From a bacterium (GTDB taxonomy: Bacteria; SZUA-79; Acidulodesulfobacterales; Acidulodesulfobacteraceae): a stretch of 64,000 nt of DNA. The stretch spans positions 62,001-126,000 of the forward strand of contig JAJYDX010000001.1 in assembly GCA_021777135.1 (NCBI GenBank). The letters are read 5' to 3'. The notes beneath the pieces were generated by a model. That model was not told the origin of the DNA, did no database searches, and worked only from the letters and a program-made list of their open reading frames with translations. Shown here in pieces: positions 1-6,757 of the stretch. The position numbers and the translations under genes were made by a program. Every line of letters starts with the position of its first letter. Position 1 is the stretch's first letter.

Positions 1-21
1 CGGAGCAAGAAACAAACTACC

Positions 22-93
22 ATCCCCCTCCTTCAGTTTGAGCGGTAGCGCTAATTTTTACGAAGTAAAAATTACAAACTGAAGGAGGGGGAT
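22..93. repeat. Nested foldback, possible IS200/IS605-type element end
   Basis: The arms at 22-40 and 75-93 are perfect 19-bp inverted repeats. Inside them lies a second perfect 9-bp hairpin (TAATTTTTA at 52-60 against TAAAAATTA at 66-74). Frame 1 is open from base 1 to a TAG at 46-48, so the left arm may fall in the tail of a gene that begins left of the window. Subterminal foldbacks of this sort mark the ends of IS200/IS605 and TnpB-only elements, but no transposase is visible, so that identity is inferred. No T-run follows the right arm, which argues against a plain terminator. Confidence 0.4.
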
Positions 94-389
94 TTAAAGG
101 CTTAAAATATTATGCTTCGCAAAAGTGATTACTATTTTAAAATTTGATTTTTTCTAAAATTATGATATTATTAAATTATTAGTCAATTCAATCTTATGAT
201 TCCGCGCTTTAATTGGCGGCGCTTAAAAAGAATCATTTATCTTCGCAAAAGATTCAAACTTGCCTATCTTCGAAAGAAGATCAAAAACTTTCCAATCCGA
301 ACAGGCGGATTATTAATTCTGTAAGTATTTGCTTTAGCCATATTGTAAATTTTCAAGTTTCTGGTGATTTTTAAGCCTCTTAACAGGCG
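94..389. other. Gene-free AT-rich stretch
   Basis: I see no open frame with a credible ribosome-binding site on either strand. A few short hairpins occur (for example TCTTCGAAAGAAGA near 268-281, and AATCCG/CGGATT arms around 293-312). The stretch lies between the foldback at 22-93 and the ORF remnants at 390-703 and is probably decayed island DNA. Confidence 0.4.
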
Positions 390-703
390 ATGAAAATACC
401 TCTTAAACTTAAACTTTACGATAGCTGCACGGAAAAAAATTTAATTCCTGCGGCTTACGCAAATATCCTTTCTAATGCAAGCCGAAATCTTGCACAGTTT
501 TTCAATTCCTTAAAGGTTTAACTCTAAAAAACCTTCCAAGACTTGCCGGGTCTTTAAATCCGGAAATAACTTTAAAAAACATACAGGGATTATTGGCTTA
601 TCCCCCAAAGATTAGCTTATTAAATTGCTGGTATTGTCTTTCCAGTCATAAAGCCATTATTTCAAAAAGACATTTTTCGACCTTAAAATTTAATAGCAGC
701 TAA
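390..703 (+). pseudogene. Possible frameshifted small ORF
   Basis: An ATG at 390 opens 43 codons ending in TAA at 519-521. A different frame (frame 2) is open across the same end and runs on to TAA at 701-703, with protein-like composition (LPRLAGSLNPEITLKNIQGL and then a CWYC segment). Reading the two together with a single frameshift near 500-518 gives a protein of about 105 residues. There is no good ribosome-binding site at 390 and I do not recognise the product. It may be a decayed island gene or chance reading frames; the two-frame continuity is the only support. Confidence 0.25.
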
Positions 704-762
704 AATATGGCAGATATAAATGCCAATAGCTGAATTTTACCTAATTGCGGAGGATAATATAA

Positions 763-1635
763 ATGACGAAAATCGAATACAATATTAACAAAGAATTAAA
801 TGGAATAAATCATTTCCATAAAATGGACTCTCCCTTATCCGTTGTTTCTAATAAATCCGACCACGACATAAGGAAGGATATGCGTATGATTGCAAAAGAC
901 GCCCGGGGTTTCGATATAGGGGCTACCCACAAAAAGTGCAACATCGAGAAATGGACAAATGCGGATGTTGCAAAAATGGTTAGCTATTATAAGGCTCAAG
1001 GGCTAAAAGACTCGACGATTATAAATTATGTTTCTTCTCTGCGGTCATTCCTGCATGAAACCGGCAGGACTAATATCAATATATCCAACGGGGAGCTAGG
1101 GCTTAAAAGGGAGATGGAGTATAAAGATAAAAGCCTTAATGCAAAAGGAGTTGATATAAACGAAAAGCTTATCTTTTTCAAAGAAAAAGACGTAAATGTT
1201 TACGTCCAGCTAAAACTTGCTGAAATTGCCGGATTAAGAAGGGAAGAAAGCGTACATGCCGGCCTTGCTCTTGCTAAGGGCTATGCAGTTCTGAAAGGCA
1301 ACGCATTGGAACTTAAAGGAAGCTGGTGTAAGAACGGCAGACCAAGGAGCATTACGCTTTCGGATGAAAAAGTCAAAGAAATTAAAGAACTCCAAAAATA
1401 TGCGCAAGGAGGTAAATACACAATGAACAGAAATTTAAAGCAGGAAAAAGACCATTTGTCGAACTCGATAAAATCTCAAGGATTTAATATGCATGCCGTA
1501 AGGCACTCCGAAGCCCAGGAAAGGTATAGGGAATTAACTGCCGGGGGCAAATCGGACAAGGAAGCCAGGGAGGTCGTTTCCAATGAGCTTGGACACGGAA
1601 GAATTTACGTGACGAAGGTTTATCTGGGAAAATGA
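763..1635 (+). CDS. Tyrosine recombinase-like integrase (PF12835-type)
   Basis: This 290-residue protein looks like a site-specific tyrosine recombinase of the atypical 'integrase domain' class found on plasmids and integrative elements. An N-terminal core-binding-like region (about 30-100) precedes the catalytic domain. Candidate catalytic residues are Arg159 (AGLRREE), a Lys near 190 in a basic strand, His244 and Arg247 (HAVRH), His278 (LGH) and nucleophile Tyr287, which sits nine residues after His278 as in classic integrases. The start has a clear GCGGAGG site 9 bases upstream. It is unlike the second integrase at 2632-3672, so the island carries two unrelated recombinases. It may serve another element or may resolve or excise this one. 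The family name is from memory of the motif layout, not a search. Confidence 0.75.
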   Translation: MTKIEYNINKELNGINHFHKMDSPLSVVSNKSDHDIRKDMRMIAKDARGFDIGATHKKCNIEKWTNADVAKMVSYYKAQGLKDSTIINYVSSLRSFLHETGRTNINISNGELGLKREMEYKDKSLNAKGVDINEKLIFFKEKDVNVYVQLKLAEIAGLRREESVHAGLALAKGYAVLKGNALELKGSWCKNGRPRSITLSDEKVKEIKELQKYAQGGKYTMNRNLKQEKDHLSNSIKSQGFNMHAVRHSEAQERYRELTAGGKSDKEAREVVSNELGHGRIYVTKVYLGK

Positions 1636-1696
1636 CACGGAATGCTAAATCCTAATAAAAGGAAGCAGCTATATTATCTTCCATCGAGCTTGGCTT

Positions 1697-1716
1697 CAAA
1701 CCTTGTTTGTTTTTTT
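1697..1716 (+). terminator. Weak intrinsic terminator after integrase-like gene
   Basis: A 5-bp stem (CAAAC at 1697-1701, GTTTG at 1705-1709) with a 3-base loop is followed by seven or more T residues, reading on the plus strand downstream of the gene ending at 1635. The stem is short, so it may be inefficient. Confidence 0.4.
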
Positions 1717-1927
1717 ATGCGGCGTTATAATTGAGGGATACTTCCAGGGGTTTATTCTCCAACGCGCTTACGTTTAAAATGGAAAATCCTATAACCGCGC
1801 CGTTTTCATCGACCTTTTCCATTACCGCGTCGTTCGCGGTTTCTTTGAAGTATCCTTTCCTTTTTTCGAACATTACTTCGAAATAATCCCCTTCTTTGTC
1901 GTAATATACCGTTATTTCTTTTGCCAT
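1715..1927 (-). CDS. DUF2283 family protein
   Basis: This 70-residue protein has the DUF2283 pattern: an N-terminal YYDKEGDYFEVMF strand pair and a central segment ending in DENGAVIGFSILNVS. The family's biochemical role is not established, but members often sit next to toxin-antitoxin-like genes or orphan PIN-type nucleases. Here it is the last gene of a reverse-strand trio, beginning 7 bases after the DUF5615 stop codon, so co-transcription is very likely. It could be an accessory or additional antitoxin; this is inferred from position only. It is complete and of ordinary length for the family. Confidence 0.75.
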   Translation of the reverse strand: MAKEITVYYDKEGDYFEVMFEKRKGYFKETANDAVMEKVDENGAVIGFSILNVSALENKPLEVSLNYNAA

Positions 1928-1934
1928 ATCAATT

Positions 1935-2288
1935 TTATTTTTTTTCTATTATGCGCACGGTGCGTTCCGTAACCACGGTAAAATTACCGGCAAGTTTGTC
2001 TGAGTGGGATTTCAATAATGTTTGAAGTATAAAGATTTTATTTTTGGGGCGTTCATCGGATAGTCTCAACAGTATTATTCCTTTGTGTTTTTTCCCCGAT
2101 CGGAAAACAAATTCGCCGAAGTCTTTATCATTAGTTATTATTATAAAGTTTTCCGAATCCGCCTTATTTATTATACTCTCGTCGTCAAGCCCCCTGCTTT
2201 CGTCATATACGGAGAAAACATCATGCCCGTTGTCCTTTAGCCATTTGGCAACGGCATGGCCTGTGCATTCGTCTACGAGAAATCTCAT
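1935..2288 (-). CDS. DUF5615 PIN-like (Mut7-C-type) putative toxin
   Basis: This 117-residue protein matches the DUF5615/Mut7-C-like PIN fold. The N-terminal FLVDECTG carries the first acidic residues, and the central IIITNDKDFGEF block carries the second acidic pair, which together form the predicted metal-binding nuclease site. Related VapC45-type proteins act as RNases and are paired with DUF433 antitoxins. Its ATG begins at the base adjoining the stop codon of the upstream DUF433 gene (no spacing), the tight coupling expected of an antitoxin-toxin pair. It lies inside the tRNA-Gln island. The nuclease function is inferred from family and context; the RNA target is unknown. Confidence 0.8.
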   Translation of the reverse strand: MRFLVDECTGHAVAKWLKDNGHDVFSVYDESRGLDDESIINKADSENFIIITNDKDFGEFVFRSGKKHKGIILLRLSDERPKNKIFILQTLLKSHSDKLAGNFTVVTERTVRIIEKK

Positions 2289-2540
2289 TTACACGGCTTC
2301 TTCCAGCGGCATGAATGTGGAATTGTCGAGCGCCTCCGAAGCGTACAACAGGCAGGCAAGGATATCTTCTTTGGTTACGCCTTCATATTCCTTCTCTATT
2401 TCTTCAAAAGTGGAACCGTTGGCAAGCAGGTTCAAAATGAACTGAACCGTCAGCCTGGTGCCCTTAATAATTGGCTTTCCCCGCATGATTTTCGGGTTAA
2501 GCTCGATATGCTCAAGAATCTTTTTCACCGGAGCCTCCAT
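2289..2540 (-). CDS. DUF433 antitoxin-like protein
   Basis: DUF433 proteins are small helix-turn-helix-like antitoxins (VapB45 type). The signature here is NPKIMRGKPIIKGTRLTV at the N-terminus, followed by helices ending in ILACLLYASEAL. The drawn ATG at 2540 has no ribosome-binding site. A GTG at 2528 has GGAGG with 5-base spacing just before it (inside the first codons), so the real protein may start there and be 79 rather than 83 residues. It is first in the trio DUF433-DUF5615-DUF2283 and would repress the operon and neutralise the PIN-like partner; that role is inferred from family. Confidence 0.8.
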   Translation of the reverse strand: MEAPVKKILEHIELNPKIMRGKPIIKGTRLTVQFILNLLANGSTFEEIEKEYEGVTKEDILACLLYASEALDNSTFMPLEEAV

Positions 2541-2631
2541 AAATGTTAAAGTTGAAAAATTAATTGAATAACTGACTTTGTAATATTATATCATATTACA
2601 AATATTCATAATTAAATGCAAAATTCAAGCT

Positions 2632-3672
2632 TTATTTCCCCTTATCCCACACATCGTTGACCGCCTTCCTTAGCGTGTCCGGCACTAAATGCGAATACCG
2701 TTTGGTCATGTTCGGGGTCCGGTGGCCCAGGAGTTCGCCGGTTATGTATAACGACGTGCCGTTCATTACCATTTTAGACGCAAAAACATGCCGCAAATCG
2801 TGGATGCGCAAATCTCTTAATCCTGCGTTACGGCAGGCCGTCTTGAAGGAATGCTTAAAATCGACTATTTTCTTGCCTCCGCTATTAAACACTTGCGAAC
2901 AGCCGTCAACCTTCTCTATGCCCTCCAATAGCCCCTTTAAAGGGATGGAAACGGGCACGTATCGGTCATGCCTCGTCTTGGTGGCCTTAATAGCTATTAC
3001 GCCGTTATCCAAATCCACGTCGTCCCATTTTAAATCAAGCGCCTCTCCTTTCCTGCAACCGGTATATATTAAAAAAAATATTATGTCCTTGGTAAGCTTG
3101 TTAGTGGCTCCGGAAACCAGCTTCGCTATATCGTCGTCGGAAAGGGTCTTTAACCTGGAGAGTTCGTTTAATTTCTTAATCCCCTCGCAAGGATTCTTAT
3201 CGATATACTTCTTTTCTATGCAGTAATTGAAAAAATTCCTTAGTATTGCAATTTCGTAATTAACGGAACGGAAATTTATTGCGGCTTCTCTTTTCCCATC
3301 GTTTTTTTCGAGGGACATAAGCTCGAGTTTCCTTTCGAGCTGGTAGCTTCTTATATCCGGCATCGTTATACGGTTAAGGCGCTTATTGTCAAATACTGGA
3401 AGGAAGTGGTTTGAGGCAGTCCTTTTCCTGACGTCCGGGACAACCTGGACCTTCAAATATTCTTCCCATAGTATAGGAAAGTTTCCTATACTTTTTTTCT
3501 TTATAACCGGGATTTTATTTTCTTCCCTAGCTATATCCGTCTGCATTGCCTCGGCAATAAGCTTCGCGGACTGCTTGTCCGTCGTCTTCGTGCTTCCCTG
3601 GTATTTAATGCCGTCATAGGTAATGCAGTAATACCAGTTCTTGGAATTTTTAAGCCTGTAAATGCTCGCCAT
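2632..3672 (-). CDS. Phage-type tyrosine integrase of the tRNA-Gln island
   Basis: This 346-residue site-specific integrase contains an N-terminal arm-binding segment (about 1-55), a SAM-like core-binding domain (about 65-165) and a catalytic domain (about 170-335). All catalytic residues are visible: Arg207 (TGCRKGE), Lys232, His291 and Arg294 (HDLRH), His317 (LGH) and nucleophile Tyr326 in KRYSHL. The gene starts 163 bp from the 3' end of tRNA-Gln and reads away from it, the standard layout of an element integrated into a tRNA gene. Repeated AGTATAGGA motifs upstream and inside the 5' coding region look like arm-type binding sites. It would catalyse integration and excision of the island that continues left of the window. 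Confidence 0.93.
   Translation of the reverse strand: MASIYRLKNSKNWYYCITYDGIKYQGSTKTTDKQSAKLIAEAMQTDIAREENKIPVIKKKSIGNFPILWEEYLKVQVVPDVRKRTASNHFLPVFDNKRLNRITMPDIRSYQLERKLELMSLEKNDGKREAAINFRSVNYEIAILRNFFNYCIEKKYIDKNPCEGIKKLNELSRLKTLSDDDIAKLVSGATNKLTKDIIFFLIYTGCRKGEALDLKWDDVDLDNGVIAIKATKTRHDRYVPVSIPLKGLLEGIEKVDGCSQVFNSGGKKIVDFKHSFKTACRNAGLRDLRIHDLRHVFASKMVMNGTSLYITGELLGHRTPNMTKRYSHLVPDTLRKAVNDVWDKGK
3470..3492. repeat. 23-bp inverted repeat inside the integrase gene
   Basis: AGTATAGGAAA (3470-3480) and its exact complement (3482-3492) flank a single G. The same AGTATAGGA word recurs as direct repeats at 3718 and 3729 upstream of the integrase. It is a candidate arm-type integrase site or regulator-binding site. 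Confidence 0.45.
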
Positions 3673-3696
3673 AGCAACATCCTCCTATAAATGTTT

Positions 3697-3739
3697 ACTA
3701 TAGGACATTATATCAAAAGTATAGGAATAGTATAGGAAA
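3697..3739. repeat. Direct repeats upstream of integrase (candidate arm sites)
   Basis: Three related copies occur: ACTATAGGA at 3697-3705, AGTATAGGAA at 3718-3727 and AGTATAGGAAA at 3729-3739. The last two are spaced 11 bp apart, close to one helical turn. They lie between the integrase start and tRNA-Gln, where arm-type sites or an excisionase/repressor operator are expected. Confidence 0.45.
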
Positions 3740-3834
3740 AAATTTGCATAAACGACCATTTTGGTTCATTTTTGTGCATAAATTTTCATCATGGAAAAAC
3801 CCTCAGAGTTGCTTATTTACTGCGGTTTTGAGAG

Positions 3835-3908
3835 TGGCTGGGGGAGAAGGATTTGAACCTCCGTAATGGGAGTCAGAGTCCCAGGTCCTGCCGCTAGACG
3901 ATCCCCCA
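3835..3908 (-). tRNA. tRNA-Gln (anticodon CUG)
   Basis: The reverse strand folds as a complete 74-base tRNA. The acceptor stem pairs TGGGGGA (complement of 3902-3908) with TCCCCCA, followed by discriminator G and an encoded CCA (3835-3837). The anticodon loop CTCTGAC gives anticodon CUG, which reads CAG glutamine. A T-arm GTTCAAATC is present. The 3' end faces the integrase, so it is the probable attachment target of the island to its left. No second copy of the tRNA 3' end is visible in the window. Confidence 0.95.
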
Positions 3909-3998
3909 ATGAATGAATTTAATAAAATATATTGATGATAGATTATATAATATTGCAATGCTTTAATTCAAGAAAATTTTGCTAATAAAAATTTGACT

Positions 3999-5039
3999 TT
4001 AAAAAATCCCGTAAATAGAATATCCGCAAAATTTACATTTACCTTCGCCAATAGCTCCTTTTATAATATTATATTCAAGAATATTATATCCACGTCTTTT
4101 TATTAAAAGATTGCCGCATGACGGGCAGAGCGTATCTTCATAACCATCCAACTGGATATTGCCGGCATAAATATATTTTAATCCCGCCTTCTTTCCTATA
4201 TTATAGGCATTAATTATGGTTTTTTCCGATGTAATTTTTCCATCCTGCATCTTATATAAGGGAAAAAACCGCGAAATATGCCACGGCAAATTTAAATCAA
4301 CGGAAACTATAAAATCAGCTATTTTTTTTATTTCTTCGTTGTTATTATTATATTCATCTATTAAAAGAGTTGTTAATTCTATATGAACGCCGTATTTATA
4401 AAGCAACCTTATCGATTCAAGCACGGGTTCGAGCCTTCCGCCGCATATCTTTCTGTAGTTTGCGTCGTTAAAAAATTTTATATCTACGTTTACCGCATCT
4501 AAGAGTCCTTTGGCCGCACCTATCGATTCTTCCGTATAGTATCCGTTTGTAACAAAAATATTTTTCAGCCCCTTCTTGTGCGCAAGTTCCATAACATCTA
4601 TACTATAATCAAAAAAAACGGCAGGGTCGGTGTATGTATATGAGATAGACTGGCAATTTGCTTTTAAAGCGCTTTCGACTACGTCTTTGGGGGACGTTTT
4701 CTTTAAGCTCTCAAAATATTCAACATAAGTCTTATAATTATCATCCCTGTAACTTTGAGATATATCGGCATTTTGACACCCCAAACACCTGAAGTTGCAT
4801 CCTGGCGAAGCTATTGAATACGAGAAAGTTCCGGGCAAAAACTGAAAAAGCGGTTTTTTTTCTATAGGGTCAATGCTTTGGGCAGCTAAAATACCGTAAT
4901 TTATACTATATAAAACTCCATCTTTATTAGTGATAGTCTTGCATACGCCTAACTTACCGTCTTTAATTCTGCATCTGTGGGCGCATATAAGACATTGTGT
5001 GAATCCTTCCTCTTTACTGAAAAGCCTAATTGCTTTCAT
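3999..5039 (-). CDS. amrS: AmrS-like radical SAM enzyme (AmmeMemoRadiSam type)
   Basis: This 346-residue radical SAM protein is related to pyruvate formate-lyase activases. The cluster-binding motif is C81-x3-C85-x2-C88 (GCNFRCLGC). An N-terminal cysteine cluster (C16, C19, C23, C33) and the segment GILAAQSIDPIEKKPLFQF are typical of the AmmeMemoRadiSam radical SAM protein. A C-terminal zinc-ribbon-like pair (CPSC and CKFC) closes it. The usual partners Memo and AMMECR1 are not adjacent here. Substrate is unknown; some relatives are linked to modification of small molecules or proteins. It stands alone on the reverse strand between tRNA-Gln and a divergent IclR regulator. Confidence 0.85.
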   Translation of the reverse strand: MKAIRLFSKEEGFTQCLICAHRCRIKDGKLGVCKTITNKDGVLYSINYGILAAQSIDPIEKKPLFQFLPGTFSYSIASPGCNFRCLGCQNADISQSYRDDNYKTYVEYFESLKKTSPKDVVESALKANCQSISYTYTDPAVFFDYSIDVMELAHKKGLKNIFVTNGYYTEESIGAAKGLLDAVNVDIKFFNDANYRKICGGRLEPVLESIRLLYKYGVHIELTTLLIDEYNNNNEEIKKIADFIVSVDLNLPWHISRFFPLYKMQDGKITSEKTIINAYNIGKKAGLKYIYAGNIQLDGYEDTLCPSCGNLLIKRRGYNILEYNIIKGAIGEGKCKFCGYSIYGIF

Positions 5040-5254
5040 TTTATTCAGTGCTCTCTTTCTTTTGCCTTTTTTATTTCATATAGCCTGTTTTAAACTACAA
5101 CGAATTATATTTAATTTAATTATACTTTATATTTTTATAGAATATTACTTTATATTTTATATGATATTTTTAAAATTGCATTTTATTTTTTATTTATGTA
5201 AAATTAATTTAAAGTGAGCATCCTATTATAATCTGAAAAACTAAAGGTGTAAAA

Positions 5255-6082
5255 ATGCAGACGAAAAATAAAAAAGGAACGCCTGTTAAAAAAAAGGATA
5301 AAACAAACTATCTAATAAAAACAGTTTTAAATTCGCTTGACCTTTTAGAGTCGTTTAAAGGCGAGAAACCTGAGCTTGGCGTTAGCGAACTCAGTAAAAT
5401 CCTTAAGCTTCATAAAAATAAAATATTCAGGCTTCTTGCAACTTTAGAATATATGGGATATATAGAGCAGGATCCATTTACAGAAAATTACCGCCTTGGA
5501 TTAAAAAGCCTTGAACTCGGTCAATCTTTTATTCATCATTTAAGGTTATTAAGCATAGCTAAACCCGTTCTTAAGGAACTGGTATCTAAGTTAAAAGAAT
5601 CGGCTTATGTAGGAGTAATAAGGGAAAAAAAAGTAATATACCTGGATATAGTAGAAGCAGACCAGGTTTTAAAAGTCGCTTCAAGAGTAGGCAATATGCT
5701 TCCTGTTTACGCTACCGCAATTGGAAAGTCACAAATAGCTTTCGAGCCTAGAGAGAATGTTGAAAAACTTTTGCCAGAAAAACTTGCTCCTTACACCAAA
5801 AATACGATAACGGATAAGGAAGCTTTGTTTAAAGAATTGGCTAAAATCAAGCAGCAAGGTTATGCGATAGACAATGAAGAGCTAGATGAAGGCATTATTT
5901 GCATTGGCGCACCTTTAAGGGATTATACAACGCATATAATAGGAGGTATATCTATTTCCGCTCCATTAATAAGAACTACTCCGGAAAAACTTGAAAATGT
6001 TATTATACCCCTTACAATTGAAGCAAGTAATGCTATTTCTGGAAAATTAGGTTATGAAATAGGCAAAAAATTTTCTGAATAA
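5255..6082 (+). CDS. IclR-family transcriptional regulator
   Basis: A 275-residue regulator with the IclR layout: a basic N-terminal tail, a winged helix-turn-helix (about 20-90; VSELSKILKLHKNKIFRLLATLEYMGYI) and an effector-binding GAF-like domain (about 100-270; YVGVIREKKVIYLDIVEAD, then LPVYATAIGKSQIAF). IclR proteins bind small aromatic or organic acids and regulate catabolic genes. No such catabolic operon adjoins it, so the ligand and targets are unknown. An AAAGGTG ribosome-binding site lies just upstream of the ATG. The gene diverges from the amrS-like gene, leaving about 215 bp that could hold promoters for both. Confidence 0.9.
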   Translation: MQTKNKKGTPVKKKDKTNYLIKTVLNSLDLLESFKGEKPELGVSELSKILKLHKNKIFRLLATLEYMGYIEQDPFTENYRLGLKSLELGQSFIHHLRLLSIAKPVLKELVSKLKESAYVGVIREKKVIYLDIVEADQVLKVASRVGNMLPVYATAIGKSQIAFEPRENVEKLLPEKLAPYTKNTITDKEALFKELAKIKQQGYAIDNEELDEGIICIGAPLRDYTTHIIGGISISAPLIRTTPEKLENVIIPLTIEASNAISGKLGYEIGKKFSE

Positions 6083-6188
6083 AATTTGAATTTTAAAAAT
6101 TACGGGTTTATAATAAATTATATGGAACATATAATTTAAATTAATATGTTGCGTTTTATTTGCAATATATTTGGCAATGGAGGTAAAA

Positions 6189-6467
6189 ATGCTTTTAAAA
6201 GAAGAATCCGAAAATGGAAGCAACTTAAAATCTTTTAGGGAAAAAAGGTCGGAATTTAGACATAAAATAGTTGATGGAATATACGATAAAATTCCTGTAG
6301 ATGTCGTTGAACATTTAGGAAACGCAAATAAAGAAATAATTTTAGCTGTCGAAAGCGTTTTTGACGTTTTTGTAAAAAGAATTGATCAGCGAATTGCAAA
6401 AACAAAAGAACGTAGACTTAAAACAGGGGACGTATCTAAATCGGGTTCAGAAGATGAAGATGAATAG
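6189..6467 (+). CDS. Conserved-looking small charged helical protein, unknown
   Basis: I do not recognise this 92-residue protein. The frame is open from a TTG at 6171, but a perfect GGAGGT at 6179-6184 sits 4 bases before the ATG at 6189, so that start is chosen. The sequence is highly charged. An amphipathic helix (about 40-70, NKEIILAVESVFDVFVKRIDQR) is followed by a basic stretch and an acidic tail (EDEDE). There is no signal peptide or membrane segment. It lies 106 bp after the IclR gene and could be co-transcribed. A DNA- or protein-binding accessory role is possible but unsupported. Confidence 0.65.
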   Translation: MLLKEESENGSNLKSFREKRSEFRHKIVDGIYDKIPVDVVEHLGNANKEIILAVESVFDVFVKRIDQRIAKTKERRLKTGDVSKSGSEDEDE

Positions 6468-6484
6468 AATAACTATTCAAATAA

Positions 6485-6547
6485 CGGTAAAACGTTTCTA
6501 ATTTTAAAAGTTTAAAACGGCAAAATTTAATTAGAAACGTTTTACCG
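6485..6547. repeat. 19-bp inverted repeat, hairpin after unknown small gene
   Basis: Perfect complementary arms (6485-6503 and 6529-6547, core GTAAAACGTTTCTAATT) flank a 25-base AT-rich spacer. It lies between the plus-strand gene ending at 6467 and the minus-strand mini-gene ending at 6577, so it could end transcription from both sides. It lacks a T-run, so a protein-binding or RNA-protecting role is equally possible. Confidence 0.45.
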
Positions 6548-6576
6548 AAAAACTCCCTAATGTCCGCAATATTTCA

Positions 6577-6645
6577 TTATTTGCTTTTTGCTTTTGCGGG
6601 TTTGCTTTTGGATGTCGATGCTGATTTTTTAGTTGCGCATGCCAT
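6577..6645 (-). CDS. Candidate 22-residue Lys/Ala/Ser-rich mini-protein
   Basis: A 22-codon reading frame is preceded by a near-perfect Shine-Dalgarno sequence (GGAGGTGA, complement of 6651-6658). The peptide starts MACATKK and is otherwise built almost entirely of Lys, Ala, Ser, Thr and Pro (SKSKPAKAKSK tail), like the basic tails of histone-H1-like or ribosome-associated proteins. It follows RNase J by 112 bp on the same strand. The exceptionally strong ribosome-binding site in an otherwise gene-free gap is the main argument that it is translated. No family is recognised. Confidence 0.45.
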   Translation of the reverse strand: MACATKKSASTSKSKPAKAKSK

Positions 6646-6757
6646 TCTAATCACCTCCGTTACCTTTTAATAATTAAACGGCATATTTAATAATTACTTT
6701 AATAATATATAAAGTATACCATAATAAAAATAATAAAAATTATTCTTATTAAACAGA

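Noticed and set aside
339-341. Reverse-strand ATG opening about 25 codons before the island foldback
   Set aside because: No ribosome-binding site and a very short product; not supportable as a gene.
2044-2549. Two overlapping plus-strand frames across the DUF433/DUF5615 genes
   Set aside because: They are antisense shadows of two genes with clear family signatures and have no ribosome-binding sites.
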